Below, in pieces: positions 23,208-30,590 of a stretch of 35,109 nucleotides of DNA. The stretch is from Lachnospiraceae bacterium UBA1759. GTDB lineage: Bacteria > Bacillota > Clostridia > Lachnospirales > Lachnospiraceae. Numbering within the stretch: the stretch's first letter is position 1; each line of letters opens with the position of its first letter. A program made the translations under genes and the position numbers. Below the pieces are notes generated by a model. It made no database searches and was not told the origin of the DNA. It saw nothing but the letters and a program-made list of their open reading frames with translations. The stretch is taken from contig DCHF01000036.1 in assembly GCA_002315555.1 (NCBI GenBank), positions 1-35,109 on the forward strand, in the 5' to 3' direction.

Positions 23208-24833
23208 TTATCCTTCGTATCTCATGCCGATGATGTTCCAGCGTTCGCCCATCATCTCGATTGTTTCGACGGCCTGCGCGGAATCCTCTTTAAAACCGGC
23301 GGCTTCGTAGCACTTTGCGGCGGCCTGGTTCCGGTCAACAACGCCGAGTGTGATGCGCTCCGCGCCAAGGAACTGCTTTGCGTAACCGACACCTAGCTTT
23401 AACAGGATCTTTCCGAGACCCTGGCCGCGGCGGGTGTTATCGACCACGATGTATCCAAGACGCACATGCTTTTTTTCCTCATCCACATAGCGAAGGATCA
23501 GGTGGCCAAACACTCCCTTGTCATCAAATGCCGTCATCGGATAGAAGTTATCCGTGTCTTCCCCGGACGCACGGTAAAGCTCGATCATGTCCTCCGGCTT
23601 TGCGGGATAGGACGGATAACGGTCCACGGACCAGTAGCGGAAGATACGCTCGTCGTCCACCCAGCTCAGGATCGTTTCAGCGTCCACATTTTTGAAAGGG
23701 CGCAGGCACTTTTTAAGTCCCGGTGCGACCGTATGCTTTTTCTCTTCCTCAAGCTCTTTTTTCAGATGTTCCGCTTCCAGCGTCTTTTCCGCAAGCTCAT
23801 GGATCAGTTCCTTATTCTCCAGCTTCAATCCGCCGGATTTTAAGGCGTGACTGTCCACAACGGATGCCGCCTCCGGCAGCGATTCTCCGAACGTGCGGTC
23901 CACAAAATCCACGATCTTATCGGCCTTTTCCTGAAGCACCTTGCTTTCCGACAGCGCGCGGGAGAGGGTCTCGTGCGTGAGCGTCATCGGCTCTACGGCC
24001 ACATCTTCATATGTTTCTTCATACTCCTCATTCATATCACTGATGGACTTCTGGATTGCAAGAAGCTTGTCCTCGGTATCCTCGTCATCCGGTCCGAGCA
24101 CCTCCCGGACGATGGTATGGAATGCATTCTTCTTTTCCGTATTCGTCATGACGCTTCCGCAGCCCAGGACATTCTCCATAAGATCCGTGTGCGGATTTTT
24201 GGCGTCCTTCGTGTAGAAGAGGACACCGTGGATGTCCGTGCTTCTTCCGGTGAAAGCCGGGAACAGGAAACCGGTCTCCGGTACGCCGACGACCCAGTCA
24301 CGGATACGCGCGCCGATGCGATTCTCCTTTTCCAGGAAGCTGAGTCCCGGCTTTGAAAGGATCACCGGACAAATCGCGCAGAGGATATATTTGTAGATCT
24401 CCTCGGATTCGCCGAGGTTCAGATCATCCCTGGTCTTCATCGGCACATCATAAGCATCGGCAAACAGAAGGATCAGATAGTTACCGGTGATCTCCGTCTG
24501 GGAAATGACCATGTCATACCAGGAATCAAGCAGAGCGTCGTTTGTCAGGCCGCATTCGCGGATCCCCATGAGAAACTGCTGGCGTCCGCCGGGTACCTCT
24601 TCGTAAAGCGGGAATTCCAGGTTGAGAAGATTGTTGTTCAGAGTGCCTGAGAGCGTTTTGTTTGCGATCTCCAGATATTTATAAAAGACATCGTCCTCCT
24701 GGTTCAGGAAGGGCTCGTTAAACGAGCAGACCTTATTCTTATTGCCATCCACATAGCAGCCGGCAATGCGTGAAAACGTGGCCTGTTCCTTTTTGAATCG
24801 TCTTTTGATCTCAAGTAAATCTTTTTTGTTCAT
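23208..24833 (-). CDS. DUF4317 domain protein fused to a GNAT N-acetyltransferase
   Basis: A 541-residue two-part cytosolic protein. Residues 1-340 match DUF4317, a Clostridia family of unknown function, opening MNKKDLLEIKRRFKKEQ and containing CYVDGNKNKVCSF and the GCGSVMTNTEKKNAFH segment. A charged coiled-coil-like linker (about 338-367, Glu/Lys rich) joins it to a GNAT domain (about 371-541). That domain has the acetyl-CoA binding loop TRRGQGLG (467-474), the VRLGYIVVD strand and the RNQAAAKCYEAAGF block at 501-514, as in RimJ/RimL-like enzymes. DUF4317 proteins usually stand alone at under 400 residues, so the fusion is unusual. GGAGG precedes the ATG and its own promoter faces the alpha/beta hydrolase gene. 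The acetyl acceptor is unknown. Confidence 0.85.
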   Translation of the reverse strand: MNKKDLLEIKRRFKKEQATFSRIAGCYVDGNKNKVCSFNEPFLNQEDDVFYKYLEIANKTLSGTLNNNLLNLEFPLYEEVPGGRQQFLMGIRECGLTNDALLDSWYDMVISQTEITGNYLILLFADAYDVPMKTRDDLNLGESEEIYKYILCAICPVILSKPGLSFLEKENRIGARIRDWVVGVPETGFLFPAFTGRSTDIHGVLFYTKDAKNPHTDLMENVLGCGSVMTNTEKKNAFHTIVREVLGPDDEDTEDKLLAIQKSISDMNEEYEETYEDVAVEPMTLTHETLSRALSESKVLQEKADKIVDFVDRTFGESLPEAASVVDSHALKSGGLKLENKELIHELAEKTLEAEHLKKELEEEKKHTVAPGLKKCLRPFKNVDAETILSWVDDERIFRYWSVDRYPSYPAKPEDMIELYRASGEDTDNFYPMTAFDDKGVFGHLILRYVDEEKKHVRLGYIVVDNTRRGQGLGKILLKLGVGYAKQFLGAERITLGVVDRNQAAAKCYEAAGFKEDSAQAVETIEMMGERWNIIGMRYEG

Positions 24834-24851
24834 GGCGTTACCTCCGGCGTT

Positions 24852-24880
24852 ATTTTAGCATGATAGAGGTCTTTTCGCAA
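24852..24880 (-). promoter_or_regulatory. Promoter of the DUF4317-GNAT gene
   Basis: Minus strand: TTGCGA (24875-24880), 17 bases, and extended -10 TGC-TAAAAT (24852-24860). The leader is short, about 10-20 bases, with GGAGG before the ATG. Confidence 0.65.
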
Positions 24881-24942
24881 GGACGAGGTTCCCCGATGAT
24901 CGGGCTGTACATGGATCAAATCGCAGATTCTGCCGATTTTTC

Positions 24943-24971
24943 TTGCAAAATCCGCATTTTTGATTTAAATT
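24943..24971 (+). promoter_or_regulatory. Promoter of the alpha/beta hydrolase gene
   Basis: TTGCAA (24943-24948), 17-base spacer and TAAATT (24966-24971), about 65 bases before the chosen start codon. Confidence 0.55.
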
Positions 24972-25036
24972 ATTTAATTATTTACTTTAACGCTTCACAG
25001 CGGCTCATTATGAGCATTCGGAAAGGAGAGAACGGC

Positions 25037-26011
25037 ATGCTTGATGAAAGATCCTATGTGGAACTGAACGGCTTTAAGCAGAAGATCCACATCCGCACAA
25101 ACGATGAAACGAAGAGTGTACTTCTGTTTCTGCACGGTGGCCCCGGTGTGTGCAACCGCCACACGGTGCTACTCGACCACGCGGACCTGATGGATACATT
25201 TACCATCGTCGGATGGGATCAGCGCGGAAGCGGCGGTTCCTACGCGGGAGTGAAGAAGGAGACCCTGACCGTAGATCAGCTGGTGGAAGATGCCCGGGCG
25301 CTTACGGAATATCTCTGCAAGCGTTTTCATAAGGACAAGATCTTTGTCATCGGCGGAAGCTGGGGTTCGGAGCTCGGCACATATCTTCTCAACCGTTATC
25401 CGGAGCATGTGGCGGCTTTTGTGGGGTTTGGCCAGGTGGTCGACGGCGCGGAAAACGAACGCATCAGTTACGAGTTCGCGCTTAATGCCGCAAAAGAAGC
25501 CGGCGATGTAAAATCGGTCCGGATCCTGGAAGAGCTGGGTGCGCCTGTAAAGGGATGCTACAAAGGCGGATACAAGGGCATGATGAAACAACGGAACATC
25601 ATGATGAAATACGGCGGATATTCACCGAGCGCAAAGAAGAGAAGCTATTCCTCATCAATGGTAAAGCCGATGCTTCTTTCCGGCGAATACACCGTAAAGG
25701 ACATCCTGGGACTCATCATCGGCCATAAAGTGGTCCTCGAGACCATGTGGGCCGAAGTAGGTGCTACGGATTTCAAAAAGACCTGCACAGTCTTTAAAGC
25801 CCCGATCTACATCTTTGACGGCAAGCTGGATCAGAATACGCCTTCCGTACTGGTGGAGGACTGGTTCAATATGATCGAAGCACCCGAAAAGGAGCTGGTC
25901 TGGTTTGAAAATTCCGGACACAATCCGATGAACGATGAGGGCGATGCGTTCAAAAAACTGCTTCGGGAAAAGCTGACGGCCGTGAAAGACCGCGAAACAG
26001 CTGTCGTTTAA
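25037..26011 (+). CDS. Alpha/beta hydrolase, proline iminopeptidase-like (S33)
   Basis: Serine hydrolase of 324 residues with an alpha/beta fold. HGGPG (33-37) supplies the oxyanion hole, GGSWGS places the nucleophile at Ser108, and the acid and base are probably Asp265 (FDGKLDQNTP) and His295 (NSGHNP). The WDQRGSGGS block near 60-68 is typical of the proline iminopeptidase branch, but a cap region of about 100 Lys-rich residues is not diagnostic, so the substrate may be a peptide, ester or lactone. No signal peptide. ATG 25037 follows AAAGGAGAG; the frame upstream to 24860 includes promoter sequence and was rejected. It is monocistronic and divergent from the DUF4317-GNAT gene. Confidence 0.85.
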   Translation: MLDERSYVELNGFKQKIHIRTNDETKSVLLFLHGGPGVCNRHTVLLDHADLMDTFTIVGWDQRGSGGSYAGVKKETLTVDQLVEDARALTEYLCKRFHKDKIFVIGGSWGSELGTYLLNRYPEHVAAFVGFGQVVDGAENERISYEFALNAAKEAGDVKSVRILEELGAPVKGCYKGGYKGMMKQRNIMMKYGGYSPSAKKRSYSSSMVKPMLLSGEYTVKDILGLIIGHKVVLETMWAEVGATDFKKTCTVFKAPIYIFDGKLDQNTPSVLVEDWFNMIEAPEKELVWFENSGHNPMNDEGDAFKKLLREKLTAVKDRETAVV

Positions 26012-26107
26012 GTAAATATCACCTGCTGATTACGCGTAAAGCAAAGGTGAAAGTGGGGGATGCCCCATCGAAACCGGTCGGTTTTGTACGTCTCTTCCCA
26101 ATTTCGG

Positions 26108-26125
26108 ACCGTTTTTAACGGTTTT
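26108..26125 (+). terminator. Possible weak terminator after the hydrolase gene
   Basis: ACCGTT (26108-26113) pairs with AACGGT (26117-26122) over a 3-base loop followed by TTTC. Upstream, at about 26055-26090, are two smaller hairpins (GGGG/CCCC and AAACC/GGTTT). I find no known riboswitch here; since all of it precedes the icd -35 box, it belongs to the hydrolase 3' end. Confidence 0.35.
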
Positions 26126-26135
26126 CATGGAAATC

Positions 26136-26164
26136 TTGCAAAATCGTCCCAAAAGTGCTATAGT
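26136..26164 (+). promoter_or_regulatory. icd promoter
   Basis: TTGCAA (26136-26141), 17-base spacer, and extended -10 TGC-TATAGT (26156-26164). It gives a short leader of about 20 bases before the icd RBS. Confidence 0.75.
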
Positions 26165-26193
26165 GAACATACATTCGTTTGAGGAGAAAAATT

Positions 26194-27402
26194 ATGGAAA
26201 AGATTCGAATGATCACACCGCTTGTCGAAATGGACGGCGATGAAATGACCCGCGTGATCTGGCAGCAGATCAAAGATGTGCTTTTAACGCCTTTTATCGA
26301 CCTGAAGACCGAGTATTACGACCTTGGACTGGAATACCGCGAACAGACCAAAGATCAGGTCACCATCGATTCCGCAATGGCCACCAAAAAGTACGGTGTA
26401 GCCGTCAAATGCGCGACCATCACCCCGAACGCCGCACGCGTGAAGGAATACAATCTGACCGAAATGTGGAAGAGCCCGAACGGCACCATCCGTGCGATCC
26501 TGGACGGCACCGTTTTCCGTGCACCCATCATCGTTAAGGGCGTAGAGCCGTACGTCAAGACCTGGAAGAAGCCCATCACCATTGCACGACACGCATACGG
26601 TGATATTTACAAAAACGTGGAGATCAAGACCGATAAGCCCGGCAAATGCGAGCTTGTGTTTACTGCGGAAGACGGCAGCGTTCAGAAGCAGACTGTCCAT
26701 GAATTTGCGGGTGCCGGCGTCATGCAGGGAGTGCACAACACGGATAAGTCCATTGAAAGCTTTGCGAGAAGCTGCTTCAACTACGCACTGGACACCAAGC
26801 AGGATCTCTGGTTCGGTGCCAAGGATACCATTTCCAAGATCTACGATCACCGTTTCAAGGATATTTTCAACGACCTTTTCGAAGCAGAGTACAAGACCCG
26901 CTTTGAAGAAGCCGGCATCACCTTTATGTACACCCTGATCGATGACGCCGTAGCGCGTGTCATCCGTTCCGAGGGCGGTTACATCTGGGCCTGCAAGAAC
27001 TATGACGGCGACGTCATGAGCGACATGGTCGCGACCGCATTCGGTTCACTGTCCATGATGACCTCCGTTCTTGTGTCTCCGGAAGGCAATTTCGAATATG
27101 AAGCCGCTCACGGAACCGTGCAGCGTCATTATTACGCATACCTTGAAGGTAAAGAAACCTTCACGAACCCCATCGCATCCATCTTTGCATGGACCGGTGC
27201 ACTCAGAAAACGCGGCGAACTGGACGCTATTCCGGAGCTTTCCGTATTTGCGGACAAGCTTGAGGAGGCTGTCATCGAAACCGTGGAGAGCGGTATCATG
27301 ACCAAGGATCTGGCACTTCTTTCAACACTGCCGGATATCAAGATCACGAATACCACGAATTTCATGAATGCCATCCGCGCGAACCTGGAAGCAAAGCTTT
27401 GA
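26194..27402 (+). CDS. icd: NADP-dependent isocitrate dehydrogenase (eukaryotic-type, homodimeric)
   Basis: Oxidatively decarboxylates isocitrate to 2-oxoglutarate, producing NADPH, cytosolic, 402 residues. It belongs to the subfamily containing human IDH1/IDH2 rather than the E. coli type: KCATITPNAARVKEY, MWKSPNGTIRAILDGTVFR (substrate loop), RHAYGD, KNYDGDVMSD with metal-binding Asp residues, and EAAHGTVQRHY whose Arg-His pair marks NADP specificity. TNPIASIFAWT is conserved near the C-terminus. ATG 26194 follows TTGAGGAGAA; the TTG start 15 bases earlier would destroy the RBS and was rejected. It supplies 2-oxoglutarate for glutamate in an organism that may lack a full TCA cycle; no citrate synthase or aconitase lies nearby. 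The AroD-like gene begins 30 bases downstream. Confidence 0.97.
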   Translation: MEKIRMITPLVEMDGDEMTRVIWQQIKDVLLTPFIDLKTEYYDLGLEYREQTKDQVTIDSAMATKKYGVAVKCATITPNAARVKEYNLTEMWKSPNGTIRAILDGTVFRAPIIVKGVEPYVKTWKKPITIARHAYGDIYKNVEIKTDKPGKCELVFTAEDGSVQKQTVHEFAGAGVMQGVHNTDKSIESFARSCFNYALDTKQDLWFGAKDTISKIYDHRFKDIFNDLFEAEYKTRFEEAGITFMYTLIDDAVARVIRSEGGYIWACKNYDGDVMSDMVATAFGSLSMMTSVLVSPEGNFEYEAAHGTVQRHYYAYLEGKETFTNPIASIFAWTGALRKRGELDAIPELSVFADKLEEAVIETVESGIMTKDLALLSTLPDIKITNTTNFMNAIRANLEAKL

Positions 27403-27432
27403 TAAGGAGAGTCCCTGAAACGGGCGGAATTT

Positions 27433-28182
27433 ATGGTTGAGATCAGAGAACTGAAAATCGGCAGCGGGAAGCCGAAAATCTGCGTGGAACTGACCGGGGA
27501 GACGGAAGCGGAGCTTCTGTATCAGGCCAGACAGGCAGCCGGGTCCCCCGCGGAGATCATCGAATGGCGCGCCGATCTTTTTGAAAACCGAACAAAGACA
27601 GAATCCGTGCTGCGGCTTTTGAAATCCATCCGAATGAACATCGGAAGCAAAGCCTTCATGTTCACCTTCCGGACGGAGGACGAGGGCGGTGTGCTGCATG
27701 TCCGCGATGAGGAATATATCTCCATCGTGAAGCTGGCCATCGACTCGCGGCTCATTGACCTTGTGGACATTGAATGCTGCGTATCGGAATACCGGACCAC
27801 GGAGCTGATCAATTACGCACATCAGCATAATCTTCCGGTCGTCGGTACGAATAACGCCTTTTTAAAGGTGCTGACCGTCGGTGAGATGGATTTCCGTGTG
27901 CGTTACATGCAGAAGCTCGGTGCGGACATCGCCAGAATCGGTGTGCGGCCGTCCGGGAAAAAGGACGTTTACCGTCTGCTTCTTGCAACGCACGACCTTT
28001 GCGAGGATCTGGATTTCCCGATCGCCGTCATCGGTTACGGAGAAGCCGGAAAGTATACCCGTGTCCTCGGTGAGCTGTTCGGTTCTTCGCTTACACGCGG
28101 TGTTTTGAACGGCACGGCGGCAGAAGGAGAGATCGACGTTTTTCGTCTTGCATCTCTTATTGACAACCTGAATGAAATGTGA
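27433..28182 (+). CDS. Type I 3-dehydroquinate dehydratase homologue with substituted catalytic residues
   Basis: A 249-residue TIM-barrel protein clearly homologous over its full length to AroD (type I dehydroquinase). Substrate-contact residues are retained: Glu44 and Arg46 in IIEWRADLF, Arg80 in FTFRTEDEGG, and Arg210 in GKYTRVLGELFGS. However, the general acid/base His of the usual SxHNF motif is Asn141 (GTNNAF), the Schiff-base Lys of the usual VKIAVMP motif is Arg168 (ARIGVRP), and the usual PGQID Gln is Glu233 (EGEID). With no lysine at the Schiff-base position the classical mechanism cannot run, so I withhold the name aroD. It may be a pseudoenzyme, a regulator or an altered-function enzyme. 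It is co-transcribed with icd and ends at a terminator. An automatic annotation as AroD would be expected and may mislead. Confidence 0.88.
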   Translation: MVEIRELKIGSGKPKICVELTGETEAELLYQARQAAGSPAEIIEWRADLFENRTKTESVLRLLKSIRMNIGSKAFMFTFRTEDEGGVLHVRDEEYISIVKLAIDSRLIDLVDIECCVSEYRTTELINYAHQHNLPVVGTNNAFLKVLTVGEMDFRVRYMQKLGADIARIGVRPSGKKDVYRLLLATHDLCEDLDFPIAVIGYGEAGKYTRVLGELFGSSLTRGVLNGTAAEGEIDVFRLASLIDNLNEM

Positions 28183-28203
28183 TATGTTAGTCAAAACATT
28201 GAC

Positions 28204-28242
28204 AAAGGCGTCAATTCCCTGTGGAATTGGCGCCTTTTGTTA
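28204..28242 (+). terminator. icd operon terminator
   Basis: A 15-bp stem AAAGGCGTCAATTCC (28204-28218) with GGAATTGGCGCCTTT (28223-28237), one T-G wobble, loop CTGT, followed by TGTTAT. Confidence 0.88.
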
Positions 28243-28347
28243 TGGTGTCACATATTTTTAGTTTATTTATCCCCCTTTTCGTCAATTCATTATACAGATA
28301 TACAATAGTCATCGCCCTCTTTAGTCGATTATTGTTAAAAATTCAAG

Positions 28348-28376
28348 TTGACTACGGGAGAAAAAATAACTAAAAT
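28348..28376 (+). promoter_or_regulatory. livJHMGF promoter
   Basis: TTGACT (28348-28353), 17-base spacer, TAAAAT (28371-28376). The transcript start near 28383 lies next to the inverted repeat at 28385-28400. The 130 bases upstream are AT-rich and show no other recognised element. Confidence 0.7.
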
Positions 28377-28384
28377 GTGAATAT

Positions 28385-28400
28385 CCTGTGAATATACAGG
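28385..28400. promoter_or_regulatory. Inverted repeat at the livJ transcription start
   Basis: CCTGT-N6-ACAGG located from about position +3 to +18 of the predicted transcript. The location is suitable for a repressor operator; as RNA it would give only a 5-bp hairpin. No known regulator motif (such as CodY AATTTTCWGAAAATT) was recognised. Confidence 0.35.
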
Positions 28401-28428
28401 CAATCTATCATAATTGGAGGAGAGTATT

Positions 28429-29574
28429 ATGAAAAAAGTAATTGCTATGCTTCTTGCAGCAGTTCTTGCAGTCAGCTGTCTCACCGCTTGCGGCAACAGC
28501 GGATCTTCCAAGAATACCGTCATCAAGATCGGTGGTCAGGGTCCGCTTACCGGCGGCGCAGCTATTTATGGCTTAGCTTGCCAGCGTGCAGCTCAGATTG
28601 CTGTTGATGAGATCAATGAGAAGGCCGGCAAGACCGTTTTCGAATTAAAGTACGAAGATGACCAGCACGATGTTTCCGTCGCTGCCAATGCTTACAACGC
28701 ACTGACCGACTGGGGCATGCAGGTATACCTTGGCTGTGTTACTTCCGGTCCGTCCCTTGTAACCGCTCCGATGGCTGCTGATGACAACATTTTCTTCATC
28801 ACCCCGTCCGGTTCCAACGCAGACATCGTTAAGGCCGGCAAGAACGTCTATCAGATGTGTTTCGCAGATCCGAACCAGGGTTCCGCATCCGCTACCTACA
28901 TCAAGACCAAGAACCTCGGCACCAAGGTCGCTGTAATCTACCAGAGTGATATCGATTACTCTATGGGTATCTATGATACCTTCATGGAGCAGGCTGCTTC
29001 CGAAGGTCTTGAGATCGTTTCCGAATCTTCCTTCGTTACCGGCGCCGTTGATTTCTCCGTTCAGATCGCAGCAGCAAAGGATGCAGGCGCAGATGTTCTG
29101 TACCTTCCGATCTACTACCAGGAAGCATCTCTGATCCTTGCTCAGTGCAAGAACGTTGATTACGCTCCGGTCGTATTCGGTGTTGACGGTATGGACGGTA
29201 TCCTTACCCTTGAAGGTTTCGATACCTCTCTTGCAGAAGGCGTTATGCTTCTTACCCCGTTCTCTGCAGACTCTACCGATGAGAAGACTGTAAACTTCGT
29301 TAACAAGTACAACGAACTGTACGGTGAGATCCCGAACCAGTTCGCTGCAGATGCTTATGACTGTGTATATGCAATCTACGAAGCAGTTCAGGCCGGCAAG
29401 ATCACCGCTGACATGAGCGCTTCCGATATCTGCGACAAGTTAGTTGAGCAGTTCAACAGCATGACCTTTGACGGTATCACCGGTACCGGCATGACCTGGT
29501 CTGAAGACGGCTATGTTACCAAGGACCCGAAGGGTATGGTCATCACGAACGGCGTTTACGTCGGTTTAGACTGA
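28429..29574 (+). CDS. livJ: Branched-chain amino acid ABC transporter binding lipoprotein
   Basis: Ligand-binding protein of a HAAT-type importer, 381 residues, Peripla_BP_6 fold. The signal peptide ends in the lipobox LTAC with Cys21, followed by GNSGSS. The mature start VIKIGGQGPLTGGAAIYG and the LGCVTSGPSLVTAPMAADDNI segment are typical of LivJ/LivK-like proteins; the latter contains the Ser/Thr ligand-binding region. The first ATG after TTGGAGGAG is 28429; a TTG further upstream overlaps the RBS. It is first in the operon and separated from the permease by an attenuating hairpin. The codons are strongly biased, which suggests high expression. The substrate (Leu/Ile/Val or another amino acid) is by family and operon only. 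Confidence 0.93.
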   Translation: MKKVIAMLLAAVLAVSCLTACGNSGSSKNTVIKIGGQGPLTGGAAIYGLACQRAAQIAVDEINEKAGKTVFELKYEDDQHDVSVAANAYNALTDWGMQVYLGCVTSGPSLVTAPMAADDNIFFITPSGSNADIVKAGKNVYQMCFADPNQGSASATYIKTKNLGTKVAVIYQSDIDYSMGIYDTFMEQAASEGLEIVSESSFVTGAVDFSVQIAAAKDAGADVLYLPIYYQEASLILAQCKNVDYAPVVFGVDGMDGILTLEGFDTSLAEGVMLLTPFSADSTDEKTVNFVNKYNELYGEIPNQFAADAYDCVYAIYEAVQAGKITADMSASDICDKLVEQFNSMTFDGITGTGMTWSEDGYVTKDPKGMVITNGVYVGLD

Positions 29575-29631
29575 TCCCGGTAAGATCTTAAGGAATTCCC
29601 AAAAGGAATAGCCTGTAACATCTTTATCACG

Positions 29632-29664
29632 AAAGAGGGCTGTTATTTATGGCAGTCCTCTTTT
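29632..29664 (+). terminator. Intercistronic attenuator between livJ and livH
   Basis: An 11-bp stem AAAGAGGGCTG (29632-29642) with CAGTCCTCTTT (29653-29663), one G-T wobble, 10-base loop, followed by only TTCGG. The poor U tract suggests partial termination or mRNA end protection, giving more binding protein than membrane subunits. Confidence 0.6.
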
Positions 29665-29700
29665 CGGATAAGGAAAACTTTTTTTGATGAGGTGATTTAG

Positions 29701-30579
29701 ATGAAATTCCTTTCCAATCTGATTAACGGAATCAGCCTCGGAAGCGTATATGCCATCATAGCACTCGGCTACACGATGGTTTACGGTATTGCAAAAATGC
29801 TGAACTTCGCTCACGGCGATGTCATCATGGTCGGTGCGTACGTATGCTTCTTTGCGATCTACAGCTTTAATCTGAACCCTGTCATCGGTATTCTGATGGC
29901 GGTCGTTGTGTGTACGGTTCTGGGTGTTGTCATTGAAAAACTGGCTTACAAGCCGCTCAGACAGGCAACCAGCCTTGCGGTTCTCATCACGGCGATCGGT
30001 GTCAGCTATTTCCTTCAGAATATGGCTCAGCTTTTATGGTCGGCCAACCCGAAGGTATTCCCCACGCTTATCACGGGAAGCATTAAGCTCTTTAACGGGG
30101 AGCTTTCCGTTTCCTGGGTCACCATTGTCATCGTCCTCGTGTGCGTGCTGATCGTAGTCGGACTTTCGATCTTCGTTAACAAGTCCAAGCTCGGTAAGGC
30201 GATGCGTGCATGTTCGGAAGACAAGGGTGCAGCTCAGCTGATGGGTATCAATGTGAATAAAACGATCTCCATGACTTTTGCGATCGGTTCCGCACTGGCA
30301 GCCATCGCGGGCGTTCTGATGTGCTGTGCATATCCGAACCTGCAGCCCACCACCGGTTCCATGCCCGGTATCAAAGCCTTCACTGCAGCCGTATTCGGCG
30401 GTATCGGTTCCATCCCGGGCGCCTTCATCGGCGGTATCTTACTGGGTGTTCTGGAGATTTTAGGCAGTGCCTATATTTCGACCGAGCTCAAGGATGCTAT
30501 CGTATTCCTTGCGCTCATCATCGTCCTTCTTGTCAAGCCCACGGGTATCCTCGGCAAGAAGATCCATGAGAAAGTATAA
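29701..30579 (+). CDS. livH: Branched-chain amino acid ABC transporter permease LivH
   Basis: Membrane permease, 292 residues, about eight hydrophobic segments. The N-terminal block LINGISLGSVYAIIALGYTMVYG and NFAHGDVIMVGAY are diagnostic for LivH-type permeases, and KLGKAMRACSEDKGAAQLMGIN is the cytoplasmic coupling loop near 165-190. GAGGTGA lies before the ATG. It pairs with LivM, 11 bases downstream, to form a heterodimeric pore. Confidence 0.95.
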   Translation: MKFLSNLINGISLGSVYAIIALGYTMVYGIAKMLNFAHGDVIMVGAYVCFFAIYSFNLNPVIGILMAVVVCTVLGVVIEKLAYKPLRQATSLAVLITAIGVSYFLQNMAQLLWSANPKVFPTLITGSIKLFNGELSVSWVTIVIVLVCVLIVVGLSIFVNKSKLGKAMRACSEDKGAAQLMGINVNKTISMTFAIGSALAAIAGVLMCCAYPNLQPTTGSMPGIKAFTAAVFGGIGSIPGAFIGGILLGVLEILGSAYISTELKDAIVFLALIIVLLVKPTGILGKKIHEKV

Positions 30580-30590
30580 GGGGGCAGTGT

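Noticed and set aside
26012..26135. Possible riboswitch upstream of icd (several small hairpins, GCAAAGG-like stretch)
   Set aside because: No consensus core of a known class could be matched, and the icd promoter lies downstream of it, so it would not be in the icd transcript.
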